Of a stretch of 64,000 nucleotides of DNA, positions 8,260-15,931 are shown one piece after another. The translations under genes and the position numbers were made by a program. Position 1 is the first letter of the stretch, and every line of letters starts with the position of its first letter. The notes under the pieces are model-generated. The model was not told where the DNA came from and searched no databases. It saw only the letters and a program-made list of their open reading frames with translations. This stretch comes from Arenibacter sp. ARW7G5Y1 (GTDB lineage: Bacteria > Bacteroidota > Bacteroidia > Flavobacteriales > Flavobacteriaceae), in NCBI RefSeq assembly GCF_003201775.1, contig NZ_QJJZ01000003.1, forward strand, positions 124,001 to 188,000. The letters run 5' to 3'.

Positions 8260-9729
8260 CTATCTTAAGATCAAAGCATTTTTAAAACTTCCTTCCCCGG
8301 ATTTTAGGTCGATAAGAAATCCGTTGATCACGGCATAACGGGGTTTGCGGTCTTCTTCCAATATAAAGTTGGGGATAGCGCCTACCCTCAATTTAAATTC
8401 CGGGACTTTGTAGTCCTTACCTATAATGTTGATGGGAAAGGTTACATGATTTTCGCCCTTGGGGATATTTTCTACCCGTACATAGGTGAAACCAGACCTC
8501 AGAAGATCCATTATCTTTAACTGTGATACCTCTTTTACGGAAGTTAGGATTTTTGGATAAACCTTTCCTCCGGCTATTGCATAGCCCTTGCCTTCCAAGG
8601 TTTCATATCCATAATAGGTGGATAGATCCCCTTGGTCTACCACCCTACTGCTGTTATAGTAGGTTTTATGCGATGGGTCATCAATCTCTAGTTGGTGTAT
8701 GCCTACATCCAAGGTATAATTTTTCCCCAACAAATTATAGGTAAGGTTATTGAGTTTAAGGTCGAACAGTTTTCTATCATTTTCTGGAATTTTGTCGTAG
8801 TCCGAAATGGGAATATTTTTATAATTTTCTTTGGCGATACTATAGATGGCGGATAGGATGGAAACATAGTTCAATTTTCTGATTTCCTGTTTTTCCGGAT
8901 CACTTTTGTAACCGCCAGATTCTATTAAAATGGCACTGGTACCCCATTTTTGTATGTTGTCCCCAAAGGCCCTGGGCTCAAAATCGTCATTATAACGCCC
9001 TACCTGCCCTGGAGCATATTTCTGAATTATTTGATTCATATATACGATAACCTTCATAGCATTGGCGCGCACAGCATTGATGTCCTTCTCATAATTATAG
9101 GCAGGTGCCAAATAGGAGATGGTCGCCGGCTTATCCGTTCTTTCCGCATTGTAATAGGTGCTCTGGTCGTGAAGATTAAATCCGAATGCCGCATCCAAAC
9201 TATCCCTTACCCTTTTTAAGGTCCTTCCTTCCGGAGATTGCAATGCAAGCGCATCCCTATTGATATCTATTCCCAAGGCATTTCTTCTCTGAAAAACTTC
9301 CGCCCCATCCGGATTGAGCATAGGCAAAAAGTGTAATTTTAAATTTTTTAAAATGTTATCCTTTTCACTTTTGAAATCGCCACTGCTAAAAAAATTGAAA
9401 ATATCAAATATTGCCTGGGTAGCCGTAGGTTCGTCCCCGTGCATTTGGGACCAAAGAAAAACGTCGGTGGCACCTGTCCCAATACTGATTAGGGATAGGC
9501 TTCGCCCTTCGATGGATTTACCTACAACCTTTACCTTAAATTGGGGGTTGGCAGACAATCTGTTAATAAGCGGTTGTATCCCATTGTGTTTTATCCGTCT
9601 TTTATCCAAAGAAGGTTCCTTGTATTTTTCATAAGTAGAATACAAGTTGGAAGTAAAATCAATTTCCTGCCCGAAGCCAGAAAAGACCATTAGTAAACAA
9701 ATGATGAGGGCTATTTTATATGATGTCAT
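8260..9729 (-). CDS. Secreted M14-family zinc carboxypeptidase
   Basis: The 489-residue protein has a signal peptide (cut after FSGFGQ, about residue 20). The M14 catalytic domain covers about residues 45-310. The zinc-binding HGDEPT (HxxE) is near residue 97, and the substrate-binding stretch with NPDG and DINRDA lies near 138-155. A second His appears in NLHDQS, and an IESGG motif near 270 holds the catalytic Glu region. A C-terminal beta-rich part of about 170 residues follows. It should release C-terminal residues from peptides in the periplasm or outside. It is the last gene of a minus-strand set and starts 4 bp after the amidase gene, which suggests action on peptidoglycan-derived or dietary peptides. 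Confidence 0.88.
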   Translation of the reverse strand: MTSYKIALIICLLMVFSGFGQEIDFTSNLYSTYEKYKEPSLDKRRIKHNGIQPLINRLSANPQFKVKVVGKSIEGRSLSLISIGTGATDVFLWSQMHGDEPTATQAIFDIFNFFSSGDFKSEKDNILKNLKLHFLPMLNPDGAEVFQRRNALGIDINRDALALQSPEGRTLKRVRDSLDAAFGFNLHDQSTYYNAERTDKPATISYLAPAYNYEKDINAVRANAMKVIVYMNQIIQKYAPGQVGRYNDDFEPRAFGDNIQKWGTSAILIESGGYKSDPEKQEIRKLNYVSILSAIYSIAKENYKNIPISDYDKIPENDRKLFDLKLNNLTYNLLGKNYTLDVGIHQLEIDDPSHKTYYNSSRVVDQGDLSTYYGYETLEGKGYAIAGGKVYPKILTSVKEVSQLKIMDLLRSGFTYVRVENIPKGENHVTFPINIIGKDYKVPEFKLRVGAIPNFILEEDRKPRYAVINGFLIDLKSGEGSFKNALILR

Positions 9730-9733
9730 AATA

Positions 9734-10393
9734 TTATCTTGTTGCTGGAGTAGGTTTAAAATTAAGTTTTTTGGAGGCTCTTTTTACTCTTTTTAAAAAT
9801 TTTTCACCGGGATCGGTCTTAACGGTCCTATACCCCTCATCTTTTTCCAACCATAGCTCGTGATCTTCAAAAAGGGTATATTCATAATGGCCTATCAAAT
9901 AGTCTATATCGTATTTTGATTTTAAATATTTTACCAGCCATTTGTTGGACCTTAATTGTGCCCGGGTGAGTTTGGTATCCCCGGTCCCTCCTACGTTTTC
10001 AATGCCAATGGCGCAATGATTTAGACCTATAACGTGTCTGGCCATAGTGGTTTCCGGCATTAACCTATATATTGTACCATCTTGATCTACAAGAAATTGG
10101 GAGGATACATTTAAACCACTGGCCGAACTAATCTCAGGCCTCCAATCGGGCAGGGTAGGCAACTCAAAGGCCTGGTACGATTTTTCAAGGGTAGGGATTA
10201 CCGTCCAGTGCAATACCACCATCTTGGGCACTATAAGGGGTTCCTCTTGGACAAGACCGTAATGGTCCGACATGTATTCCAAAGTGAGATCTTTTCGCTC
10301 TTCGTCAAAAATAATGGGTTTGTCTATTATTTCACGGTGTATGGAGCATGAAATGGTCATAAAAAGGGAACACAAAAGAGCTAATTTCTTCAT
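9734..10393 (-). CDS. N-acetylmuramoyl-L-alanine amidase (Amidase_2/AmpD fold), lipoprotein
   Basis: The 219-residue protein begins with a lipoprotein signal (MTISC, Cys16). The Amidase_2 domain covers about residues 55-200. It shows the zinc ligands His in VVLHWTV and Asp in KTDPGEKF, plus HCAIGIENVGG in the core and a further IGHYEY motif that likely contains the third ligand. Such enzymes cut the amide bond between N-acetylmuramic acid and L-alanine of peptidoglycan. The lipid anchor puts it at the outer or inner membrane facing the periplasm. It is sandwiched between the 3D-domain protein (40 bp upstream) and the M14 peptidase (4 bp downstream), consistent with one operon for wall turnover. 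Confidence 0.9.
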   Translation of the reverse strand: MKKLALLCSLFMTISCSIHREIIDKPIIFDEERKDLTLEYMSDHYGLVQEEPLIVPKMVVLHWTVIPTLEKSYQAFELPTLPDWRPEISSASGLNVSSQFLVDQDGTIYRLMPETTMARHVIGLNHCAIGIENVGGTGDTKLTRAQLRSNKWLVKYLKSKYDIDYLIGHYEYTLFEDHELWLEKDEGYRTVKTDPGEKFLKRVKRASKKLNFKPTPATR

Positions 10394-10433
10394 TGTTTTT
10401 CAGCAAATAAACTTAGGTGATAAAGATACAATA

Positions 10434-10910
10434 TCATTTTATTTCTGTGGAATCCCTTTTCACCCTATAGTGGATGGTTATTTTTTTTCGTCCCCACTGC
10501 AACGCTTTCTCCTTGTCCTCGCCCATATAGATATCGATCCTATTTCCCCATTTGGAATGCATTTTATCCTTCACCAGATAAATACTGCTATCGCCTTTAA
10601 TTTTTACTTGGGTATTGTAATCCAATCCCAAGGGAATCAGGTCTTTGGAAACGGCAATGATTTTCATACCCGGTTTTAGCGAATCGCCCCAGGCGGTAAT
10701 TCCTGGATGGATTTTGGAGGTTTGGTAAGGAAAGGAATTGTAGGCCGTGGCCGTTACCTTCAGTTTTTTCCAGATATAACCATCATCCACATCCTTCTCC
10801 TTGCAGCTAGCCAGGGAAAAAAGGATTCCTGGCAAAATTAACCACAATGCCCGTTGCCGACCCTTAACACCCCATGCATTCACAAAATTATTCATAACAG
10901 TTTGTTTCAT
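10434..10910 (-). CDS. 3D-domain lipoprotein (possible peptidoglycan-acting enzyme)
   Basis: The chosen start gives 158 residues. The N-terminus carries a hydrophobic segment ending FSLASC, a lipobox. The 3D domain, a double-psi beta-barrel related to RlpA and MltA cores, follows. VTATAYNS starts it, then ITAWGDSL, IIAVSKDLIPLG, and the three-Asp-type ending KDKMHSKWGNRIDIYMG. The frame is open to 10961, but that would overlap the upstream gene by 17 bp, so 10910 (MKQT) or 10895 (MNNF) is more likely. Proteins with this domain can be lytic transglycosylase-like, but no catalytic proof is visible. Genomic context with an amidase supports a wall role. Confidence 0.83.
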   Translation of the reverse strand: MKQTVMNNFVNAWGVKGRQRALWLILPGILFSLASCKEKDVDDGYIWKKLKVTATAYNSFPYQTSKIHPGITAWGDSLKPGMKIIAVSKDLIPLGLDYNTQVKIKGDSSIYLVKDKMHSKWGNRIDIYMGEDKEKALQWGRKKITIHYRVKRDSTEIK

Positions 10911-10944
10911 GGTGCTATTTAATAATTGTGGACTTTCTTGTAAG

Positions 10945-13458
10945 TTAATTAAAAATATCAAAGTTACACTGCTTGCTTACAGGAATGCCGTTGGCAGTAA
11001 TTCCCTCTACCTTAATGGTAAATTCCCCTGGCACATCACCAGTAAAGAAACTGAAATAGGTAGATATGTTATCATTGACCACAATTTCTGGGTTCCAATA
11101 TAAGGTAGTGCGATAATCCGACTTGATACGGTCCGTTTTTTGTCTTCCTCCATAAATTGGGCTATAAAACTTCCTTGCTTTATAGAATCCCTCAACAATA
11201 ATATTGGTAACGCCAAAGTTTTCTTTTTGTTTGAAATCAAAACTTCGACCTCGGTCGGTGTATATTGCAACAACTCCGTTGGCACCACGGGATCCGAAAA
11301 AAGCAGCTTCCCCTCCCTTCAGGACATCAACGAACAAAATATCATTGACACTCATGCCTTGAACAAAATCTGCCGTAACAGGAACTCCATCTATAGTGTA
11401 TAATGGATCACCGGAGTTACTCAAACTGCTTGTGCCTCTAATGCGTACACCCTGGTTAGGAAAAGTGCCAATAACTCGAGTGCCGGCCATTCCTATTAGA
11501 AGGTCGAAAACGGTGCGCGACTTCCTACCGGGTATCGAATCGGGGAAAAGTCTATTTTGGGCAGGACCATATACGGTCATCTTGTTCAACTCTTCTTCAA
11601 TACGATCCTTGCTAGTCTTTTGCCTAGCTTTTACAACAACTTCAGATAATGCCGTAACCCTAGGGGAATACTGTAAATCACCTACCTTATCTCTATACTC
11701 CATAAGTTCTTTTTGAATTGGAACAGTCTTTTTATGTAAACTTGGGACCATAGGATTATCAATATAGACCTGTACTTTTGACGTATCCAAATGAATAGCG
11801 ATTTTTTCATTCTTGTTCGGAATCGTGGTTGATGCATTAATAAAGGCTTCAACACTATCAAAAAAAACCAAGGGCCCGAAGCTAAATTTCCCTTGGGTAT
11901 CCGTTAGGCTTTTTACTTGATAAACATCTGGACCCAAGATACTTAATGTGGTCAGGGCCTTTCTTGGCTGATAGGGGTTGTCGAACGCCTTTGTTACCCC
12001 CTTGATCAAAATCCCCTTCTCTGGTATAAATTCTATTGCTGTACCTGGTTTATCCAACAGTAAAGACCCCCAGGAAAACCTCTGCCACCTTTGTGAAAGC
12101 ATCGACATATCAAGTATGTTTTTTGAAATAGATGCATCCTGATTAAAAAGTGAATTTGAATTACCCAATGTTTTACCCATATCAGAAATCAACAGCAACC
12201 AACTTTTTATATTGGCAGCATCTTTTTTATAACTATTATTCATTGCAACGCTGATGGAAAAATCACCTTGCAAAGGCTTTCCATGGTTGTCGGTAAGGGA
12301 CATTTCCAGCATTACCTTTTCTCGTAAGCTGTAGTTTGTCTTATCTGTTTTAAGGGTAAGGTTTACTGTATTACTTTGGTTTTCTACAAAGGTCAGACGT
12401 TCGCACATAGGCTCTCCGTCTTGATTGAACAAGGTAAAATGGGCCACCCCATCTGACAATTTGGAAGTAGGGAATTTAATAAGATATGACGTTTTATCGC
12501 TATATTTTTTTGCATATTTAAGGAATACTTTACCACGGAGGTGTCCCACTACTGACGTCCCCATTAGTCCTTGGTCAATATTGGTAGAAACTTTAATTAT
12601 TATATGGTTTCCCAAGTTCTTAAGTTGCATTGTATAACCTTGGTTCAAGGCAGTGGGTACCGAATATCTGTAAAGGTTTCCGTCAATATCTATTTCTGCG
12701 AGATAATTGATAGCTGTTCCAGGGGTAAAGGATACAAGGCCTACTCCCAAATGGTTGGTTTCAAAGGAATTGATCTTATTGCCATCCTGGTCAATGATCT
12801 TACCTTTCAAGGCTATTCCAATTCCATTTTCATTAGTTATATTTAGGCCTATCCCACTAGGGAGACCCGTTACCAGGTTACCGCCTTCAGGGGAGAATTG
12901 AACAATGGGTTTCGAAATCTGGGGATTTGGAACTTCCTTTTCCTGGCCTATTTTTACTATGGTATTTAAAGCAGCAAGACTTGAAGTATCATTCGTAGCC
13001 ACCGGACGGGCCAAGATTGGGATTTCTTTTAAAAAAAGAAATTTAGCATCATTATTTAGCATATACTTGGTATAGGCGCGGATATGATAATTCCCTTCCA
13101 CTATAGAATCGTCAATTTCAATGTCGCCGGAGACACTTCCCTTATCGGTATATAGCTTTCGTTTTTTTACCAAACTGTCATTTGTGTCCAATATCTCAAC
13201 ATGAACCACCTTACTCAAATCACTGGATAAATGATTCACACCGTTCACCAAATAGGACTTGAACCAAATAGTATCTCCAATAGTATAAAAATCTTTATCC
13301 GTTTGAATATATACTTTCTCGGGCCCCAAATTATTTACATAATCTTCCAGTTTTTCTGTAATACTGTTTAGGGCGGTATTTTTTTGAGCGAGTAGAGCGG
13401 ACGTAAAAAAGATAAATAGGAATACGCTCTTCCAATATTCTCTCTTTTTTATATACAT
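10945..13458 (-). CDS. Macroglobulin-like/TonB-plug domain surface protein
   Basis: The 837-residue protein has a signal peptide (residues about 1-24, ending LLAQ). An N-terminal MG2-like macroglobulin domain follows (VYIQTDKDFYTIGDTIWFKS near 48-67). More beta-sandwich domains fill the middle. At about 640-740 there is a TonB-dependent receptor plug (RIRGTSSLSNSGDPLYTIDG, then LKGGEAAFFGSRGANGVV), but no beta-barrel follows; the protein ends about 90 residues later. Such barrel-less plug proteins are known in Bacteroidota. It might act with another outer-membrane channel, or use the plug as a binding module. It appears to be the first gene of the envelope operon that continues with the 3D protein, amidase and peptidase. 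Confidence 0.83.
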   Translation of the reverse strand: MYIKKREYWKSVFLFIFFTSALLAQKNTALNSITEKLEDYVNNLGPEKVYIQTDKDFYTIGDTIWFKSYLVNGVNHLSSDLSKVVHVEILDTNDSLVKKRKLYTDKGSVSGDIEIDDSIVEGNYHIRAYTKYMLNNDAKFLFLKEIPILARPVATNDTSSLAALNTIVKIGQEKEVPNPQISKPIVQFSPEGGNLVTGLPSGIGLNITNENGIGIALKGKIIDQDGNKINSFETNHLGVGLVSFTPGTAINYLAEIDIDGNLYRYSVPTALNQGYTMQLKNLGNHIIIKVSTNIDQGLMGTSVVGHLRGKVFLKYAKKYSDKTSYLIKFPTSKLSDGVAHFTLFNQDGEPMCERLTFVENQSNTVNLTLKTDKTNYSLREKVMLEMSLTDNHGKPLQGDFSISVAMNNSYKKDAANIKSWLLLISDMGKTLGNSNSLFNQDASISKNILDMSMLSQRWQRFSWGSLLLDKPGTAIEFIPEKGILIKGVTKAFDNPYQPRKALTTLSILGPDVYQVKSLTDTQGKFSFGPLVFFDSVEAFINASTTIPNKNEKIAIHLDTSKVQVYIDNPMVPSLHKKTVPIQKELMEYRDKVGDLQYSPRVTALSEVVVKARQKTSKDRIEEELNKMTVYGPAQNRLFPDSIPGRKSRTVFDLLIGMAGTRVIGTFPNQGVRIRGTSSLSNSGDPLYTIDGVPVTADFVQGMSVNDILFVDVLKGGEAAFFGSRGANGVVAIYTDRGRSFDFKQKENFGVTNIIVEGFYKARKFYSPIYGGRQKTDRIKSDYRTTLYWNPEIVVNDNISTYFSFFTGDVPGEFTIKVEGITANGIPVSKQCNFDIFN

Positions 13459-13656
13459 ACGGCGTCAGAATTGATAAAGGAAGTAACCTGGGTTATTCTA
13501 TCTAAAATAACAAAGATTCTTTTCACTATGGTGGAATTTAAACAAATTACCGCCCATTTTAAAGTATGTATGTACTCAAAATATCATAAAAAGCAGCTTT
13601 CACCACAGAACGGGGCTATTTCCCAACATTAATTTCCTACAACCGTACAACCAATA

Positions 13657-13758
13657 TACTTTAGCAGTGTAATAAAAAACGAATTAATAATTTTTTCATT
13701 TTCATATAGTGTTCTCGTAAAAGAGCCTTGTCCCAAAAGATAAGGCTCTTTTTAGTTT
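13657..13758. repeat. 102-bp direct repeat, copy 1
   Basis: This copy matches 14764-14864 with one single-base gap (a run of six versus five A) and two substitutions. It begins TACTTTAG and ends AGTTT. It contains an AT-rich half and a hairpin with T-runs on both sides. Both copies lie in gaps on the same strand orientation, upstream of a minus-strand gene. Confidence 0.9.
13722..13753. terminator. Hairpin of repeat copy 1, likely bidirectional terminator
   Basis: The stem pairs AGAGCCTTGTC with GATAAGGCTCT over 11 positions (one G-T pair) and has a CCAAAA loop. Five T residues follow on the plus strand and four on the minus strand. On the minus strand it would end readthrough from the DEAD-like gene about 275 bp after its stop. 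Confidence 0.75.
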
Positions 13759-14024
13759 TAGGCCTTTAGGGTTGGCTTGGATTACTCAATTGGGGGTCAA
13801 GAACAATTGTTGTGTTTATGAAAAAAAGGGATTAATTTGATCAGTCGTGTTTTTTTGAGCAACAGTTTTAATTAATAAGAGCAATTTAGTAAAACCAATG
13901 GATCAAGTACAATTTCTGGGTAATTGGATATTTATGCAAATATTGTAGTTAGCCTAAATAGGAAGAATTCCGTGTTTTTGACTCCTCTGAACTGGGCCTT
14001 CAATATAATATTGGTTCAATTAAA

Positions 14025-14642
14025 TCATTCCCCTATTTCAACTATCTGTGCATTGGCCATAAACAATTCCTGCATCCGCTCCATACGGCTATCGAACTTG
14101 GTGGAAAAAATGGCATACTGACATCGGTCCAAACTTTCGGGGATTCGTATAACATCGGAAAAAGGGCTGGGTTTTGATAGGAACTCCGCATCGTCCACAA
14201 TAAATAACTTTAGTTTCCCTAGATTGATACCGTTGAGGTAAAAGATCTTGCTCAATCTTTTAGGGGTTGCGATAACAATATCCACTCCTTCAAAAATTTC
14301 ATTTTTTTGAGTCTCTATATTGTGCTCTTCGTATACTGGATAAATGCGGAGATCCATCCTTCGCGTAAAGCGTTCAAATTCACTTTGCAAGGCCAATGCC
14401 GCTTCCTTGTCCTTAACAAAGATCAAGGCTCTAGGGGCCTCCTCAAAAGCTGTACAATCCAGTTTTTGAAGCGTACTTATAATTATCGCAGTGGTTTTAC
14501 CGGCACCTTCAGGCGCGATTCCAAAAACACTGGCTCCCCCTTTAATTTTTGAAAGAATCGCTTTTTGAAAGGGAAGAGGCTCCTGAATTCCCTGTTGTCC
14601 CAACACTTCCTTTAACTGTTCCTGTATTTTTTTGAATGCCAT
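14025..14642 (-). CDS. Single-domain DEAD-box-like ATPase protein
   Basis: The 205-residue protein covers only the first RecA domain of an SF2 helicase. The phosphate loop APEGAGKT lies at residues 43-50, an ATPKRL (motif Ib-like) near 125, and the Walker B region reads VDDAEF (149-154) in place of DEAD. The SAT motif is replaced by STKF. No second helicase domain exists and the following frame is not helicase-like, so it is either a truncated or a specialised protein. Unwinding by it alone is doubtful; RNA or partner binding is possible. Similar short proteins are, as far as I recall, widespread in Flavobacteriaceae. It lies between the two 102-bp repeats. Confidence 0.78.
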   Translation of the reverse strand: MAFKKIQEQLKEVLGQQGIQEPLPFQKAILSKIKGGASVFGIAPEGAGKTTAIIISTLQKLDCTAFEEAPRALIFVKDKEAALALQSEFERFTRRMDLRIYPVYEEHNIETQKNEIFEGVDIVIATPKRLSKIFYLNGINLGKLKLFIVDDAEFLSKPSPFSDVIRIPESLDRCQYAIFSTKFDSRMERMQELFMANAQIVEIGE

Positions 14643-14763
14643 ATTTTTGTATTAACTATTCCAATTTTAATTCTCTGTAATTGGTACATAACAAGTTTTC
14701 CTAGCCTAACCACAACTTTTGATCACTTCACAACAATAGTTTTCCCAATAAGGCCTTCTACCC

Positions 14764-14864
14764 TACTTTAGCAGTGTAATAAAAACGAATTAATAATTTT
14801 TTCATTTTCATATAGTGTTCTCGTAAAAGAGCTTTGTCCCAAAAGACAAGGCTCTTTTTAGTTT
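14764..14864. repeat. 102-bp direct repeat, copy 2 (101 bp)
   Basis: This is the second copy of the element at 13657-13758, in the same orientation and 26 bp downstream of the menB stop. It carries one A fewer in the poly-A run and two base changes, both in the hairpin. On the minus strand its far end lies 121 bp before the DEAD-like start codon. Confidence 0.9.
14828..14855. terminator. Hairpin of repeat copy 2, terminator of menB
   Basis: AGAGCTTTGTC pairs with GACAAGGCTCT over 11 positions, with the one G-T pair at a different place from copy 1. T-runs flank it on both strands. On the minus strand it starts 35 bp after the menB stop, a natural terminator position. Confidence 0.8.
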
Positions 14865-14889
14865 CTAAGGCTTTGGAAAGTATATAAGG

Positions 14890-15735
14890 TTAAGAGATCC
14901 AGTTGTTTTTGCCAAAATTGGGTTTGCGTTTTTCCAAAAAAGCATTTCTTCCTTCCTTTGCTTCTTCCGTCATATAGGCCAACCTTGTGGCTTCCCCGGC
15001 AAATACCTGCTGCCCTACCATACCGTCGTCCGTAAGATTCATGGCAAACTTTAGCATTTTTATGGAGGTAGGCGATTTTTCAAGTATCTCTTGGGCCCAA
15101 TCATAAGCGGTATCTTCCAGTTCCTCATGGGGAATAACTGCATTTACCATTCCCATTTCCAAGGCATCCTGGGCAGAATAATTCCTGCCAAGGAAAAATA
15201 TCTCCCTCGCCTTTTTTTGTCCCACCATCTTGGCCAGGTAGGCAGACCCGTATCCACCATCAAAACTGGTTACGTCGGCATCCGTTTGTTTAAAGATGGC
15301 GTGTTCCTTACTGGCCAAGGTTAGATCGCAGACCACATGCAAACTATGGCCTCCCCCAACGGCCCATCCGGGTACCACGGCAATGACCACCTTGGGCATA
15401 AATCTGATTAAGCGCTGCACTTCCAATATATTTAAGCGGTGCATTCCGTCTTCCCCCACATAGCCTTTATGCCCCCTTGCTTTTTGGTCGCCCCCGCTAC
15501 AAAAGGAATATACTCCGTCCTTGGTAGACGGACCTTCGGCAGAAAGTAAAACGACCCCTATGCTGGTATCTTCCTGGGCGTCATAAAAGGCTTGATAAAG
15601 TTCACTGGTGGTCTTGGGCCGAAAGGCATTTCTAACGTTGGGCCTATTAAAAGCTATACGGGCAACACCCCCACTTTTCTTATAGGTGATATCTTCAAAT
15701 TCCCGAACTACTTTCCAATCAATTTTTTGCTGCAT
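14890..15735 (-). CDS. menB: 1,4-dihydroxy-2-naphthoyl-CoA synthase
   Basis: MenB closes the second ring of menaquinone by a Dieckmann-type reaction on o-succinylbenzoyl-CoA. The 281-residue product is a crotonase-fold protein of normal MenB length. It has SFCSGGDQKARG, the oxyanion-hole region GWAVGGGHSLHVVCDL and the MenB-specific loop SFDGGYGSAYLA. An ATG at 15771 would add twelve residues, but a TATCTTTG promoter box falls inside that extension (15760-15767), so the start at 15735 (MQQKIDW) is preferred. Flavobacteria respire with menaquinone, so the gene is expected. No other men genes are in view, and the nearest co-directional gene starts well upstream. Confidence 0.95.
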   Translation of the reverse strand: MQQKIDWKVVREFEDITYKKSGGVARIAFNRPNVRNAFRPKTTSELYQAFYDAQEDTSIGVVLLSAEGPSTKDGVYSFCSGGDQKARGHKGYVGEDGMHRLNILEVQRLIRFMPKVVIAVVPGWAVGGGHSLHVVCDLTLASKEHAIFKQTDADVTSFDGGYGSAYLAKMVGQKKAREIFFLGRNYSAQDALEMGMVNAVIPHEELEDTAYDWAQEILEKSPTSIKMLKFAMNLTDDGMVGQQVFAGEATRLAYMTEEAKEGRNAFLEKRKPNFGKNNWIS

Positions 15736-15759
15736 TATAAAATAAGGTTTGTCAAGTAT

Positions 15760-15767
15760 CAAAGATA
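15760..15767 (-). promoter_or_regulatory. -7 box TATCTTTG of menB
   Basis: This exact TAnnTTTG match lies 24 bp before the menB start codon. Its position also argues against the upstream in-frame ATG. No clear TTG was found at -33. Confidence 0.5.
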
Positions 15768-15931
15768 ACACACTTTACTAAATTCCTTGCGTTCTTAACG
15801 GGATTTGAAAGATCCGATACTTGCCAATCCGTTACGGTGTGTCGGGCACCGAAAAGTCATTACCGATTTACTTACACTGTTATATAGGTGGGGCCGAAGG
15901 TGAACTACCTGGATAAGACTAGGATAGAGGC

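Larger units (their letters stand above)
13459..14024. other. Gene-free interval holding repeat copy 1
   Basis: This 566-bp gap lies upstream of the TonB-plug gene and downstream of the DEAD-like gene, both on the minus strand. Apart from the 102-bp repeat (13657-13758), I see no convincing coding frame. An AATCTTTG sequence near 13510 on the minus strand is one mismatch from a -7 box for the plug gene. Confidence 0.55.

Noticed and set aside
13924-14121. 65-codon plus-strand frame overlapping the end of the DEAD-like gene
   Set aside because: It overlaps a conserved gene on the other strand and has no promoter or motif, so it is a shadow frame.
13657-14864. A 14-codon frame on the minus strand inside each 102-bp repeat, starting MKMKKLLIRF
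   Set aside because: The single-base length difference between copies changes the frame after residue 10 (HC ending versus YYTAKVG), so the peptide is not conserved and RNA or DNA function is more likely.
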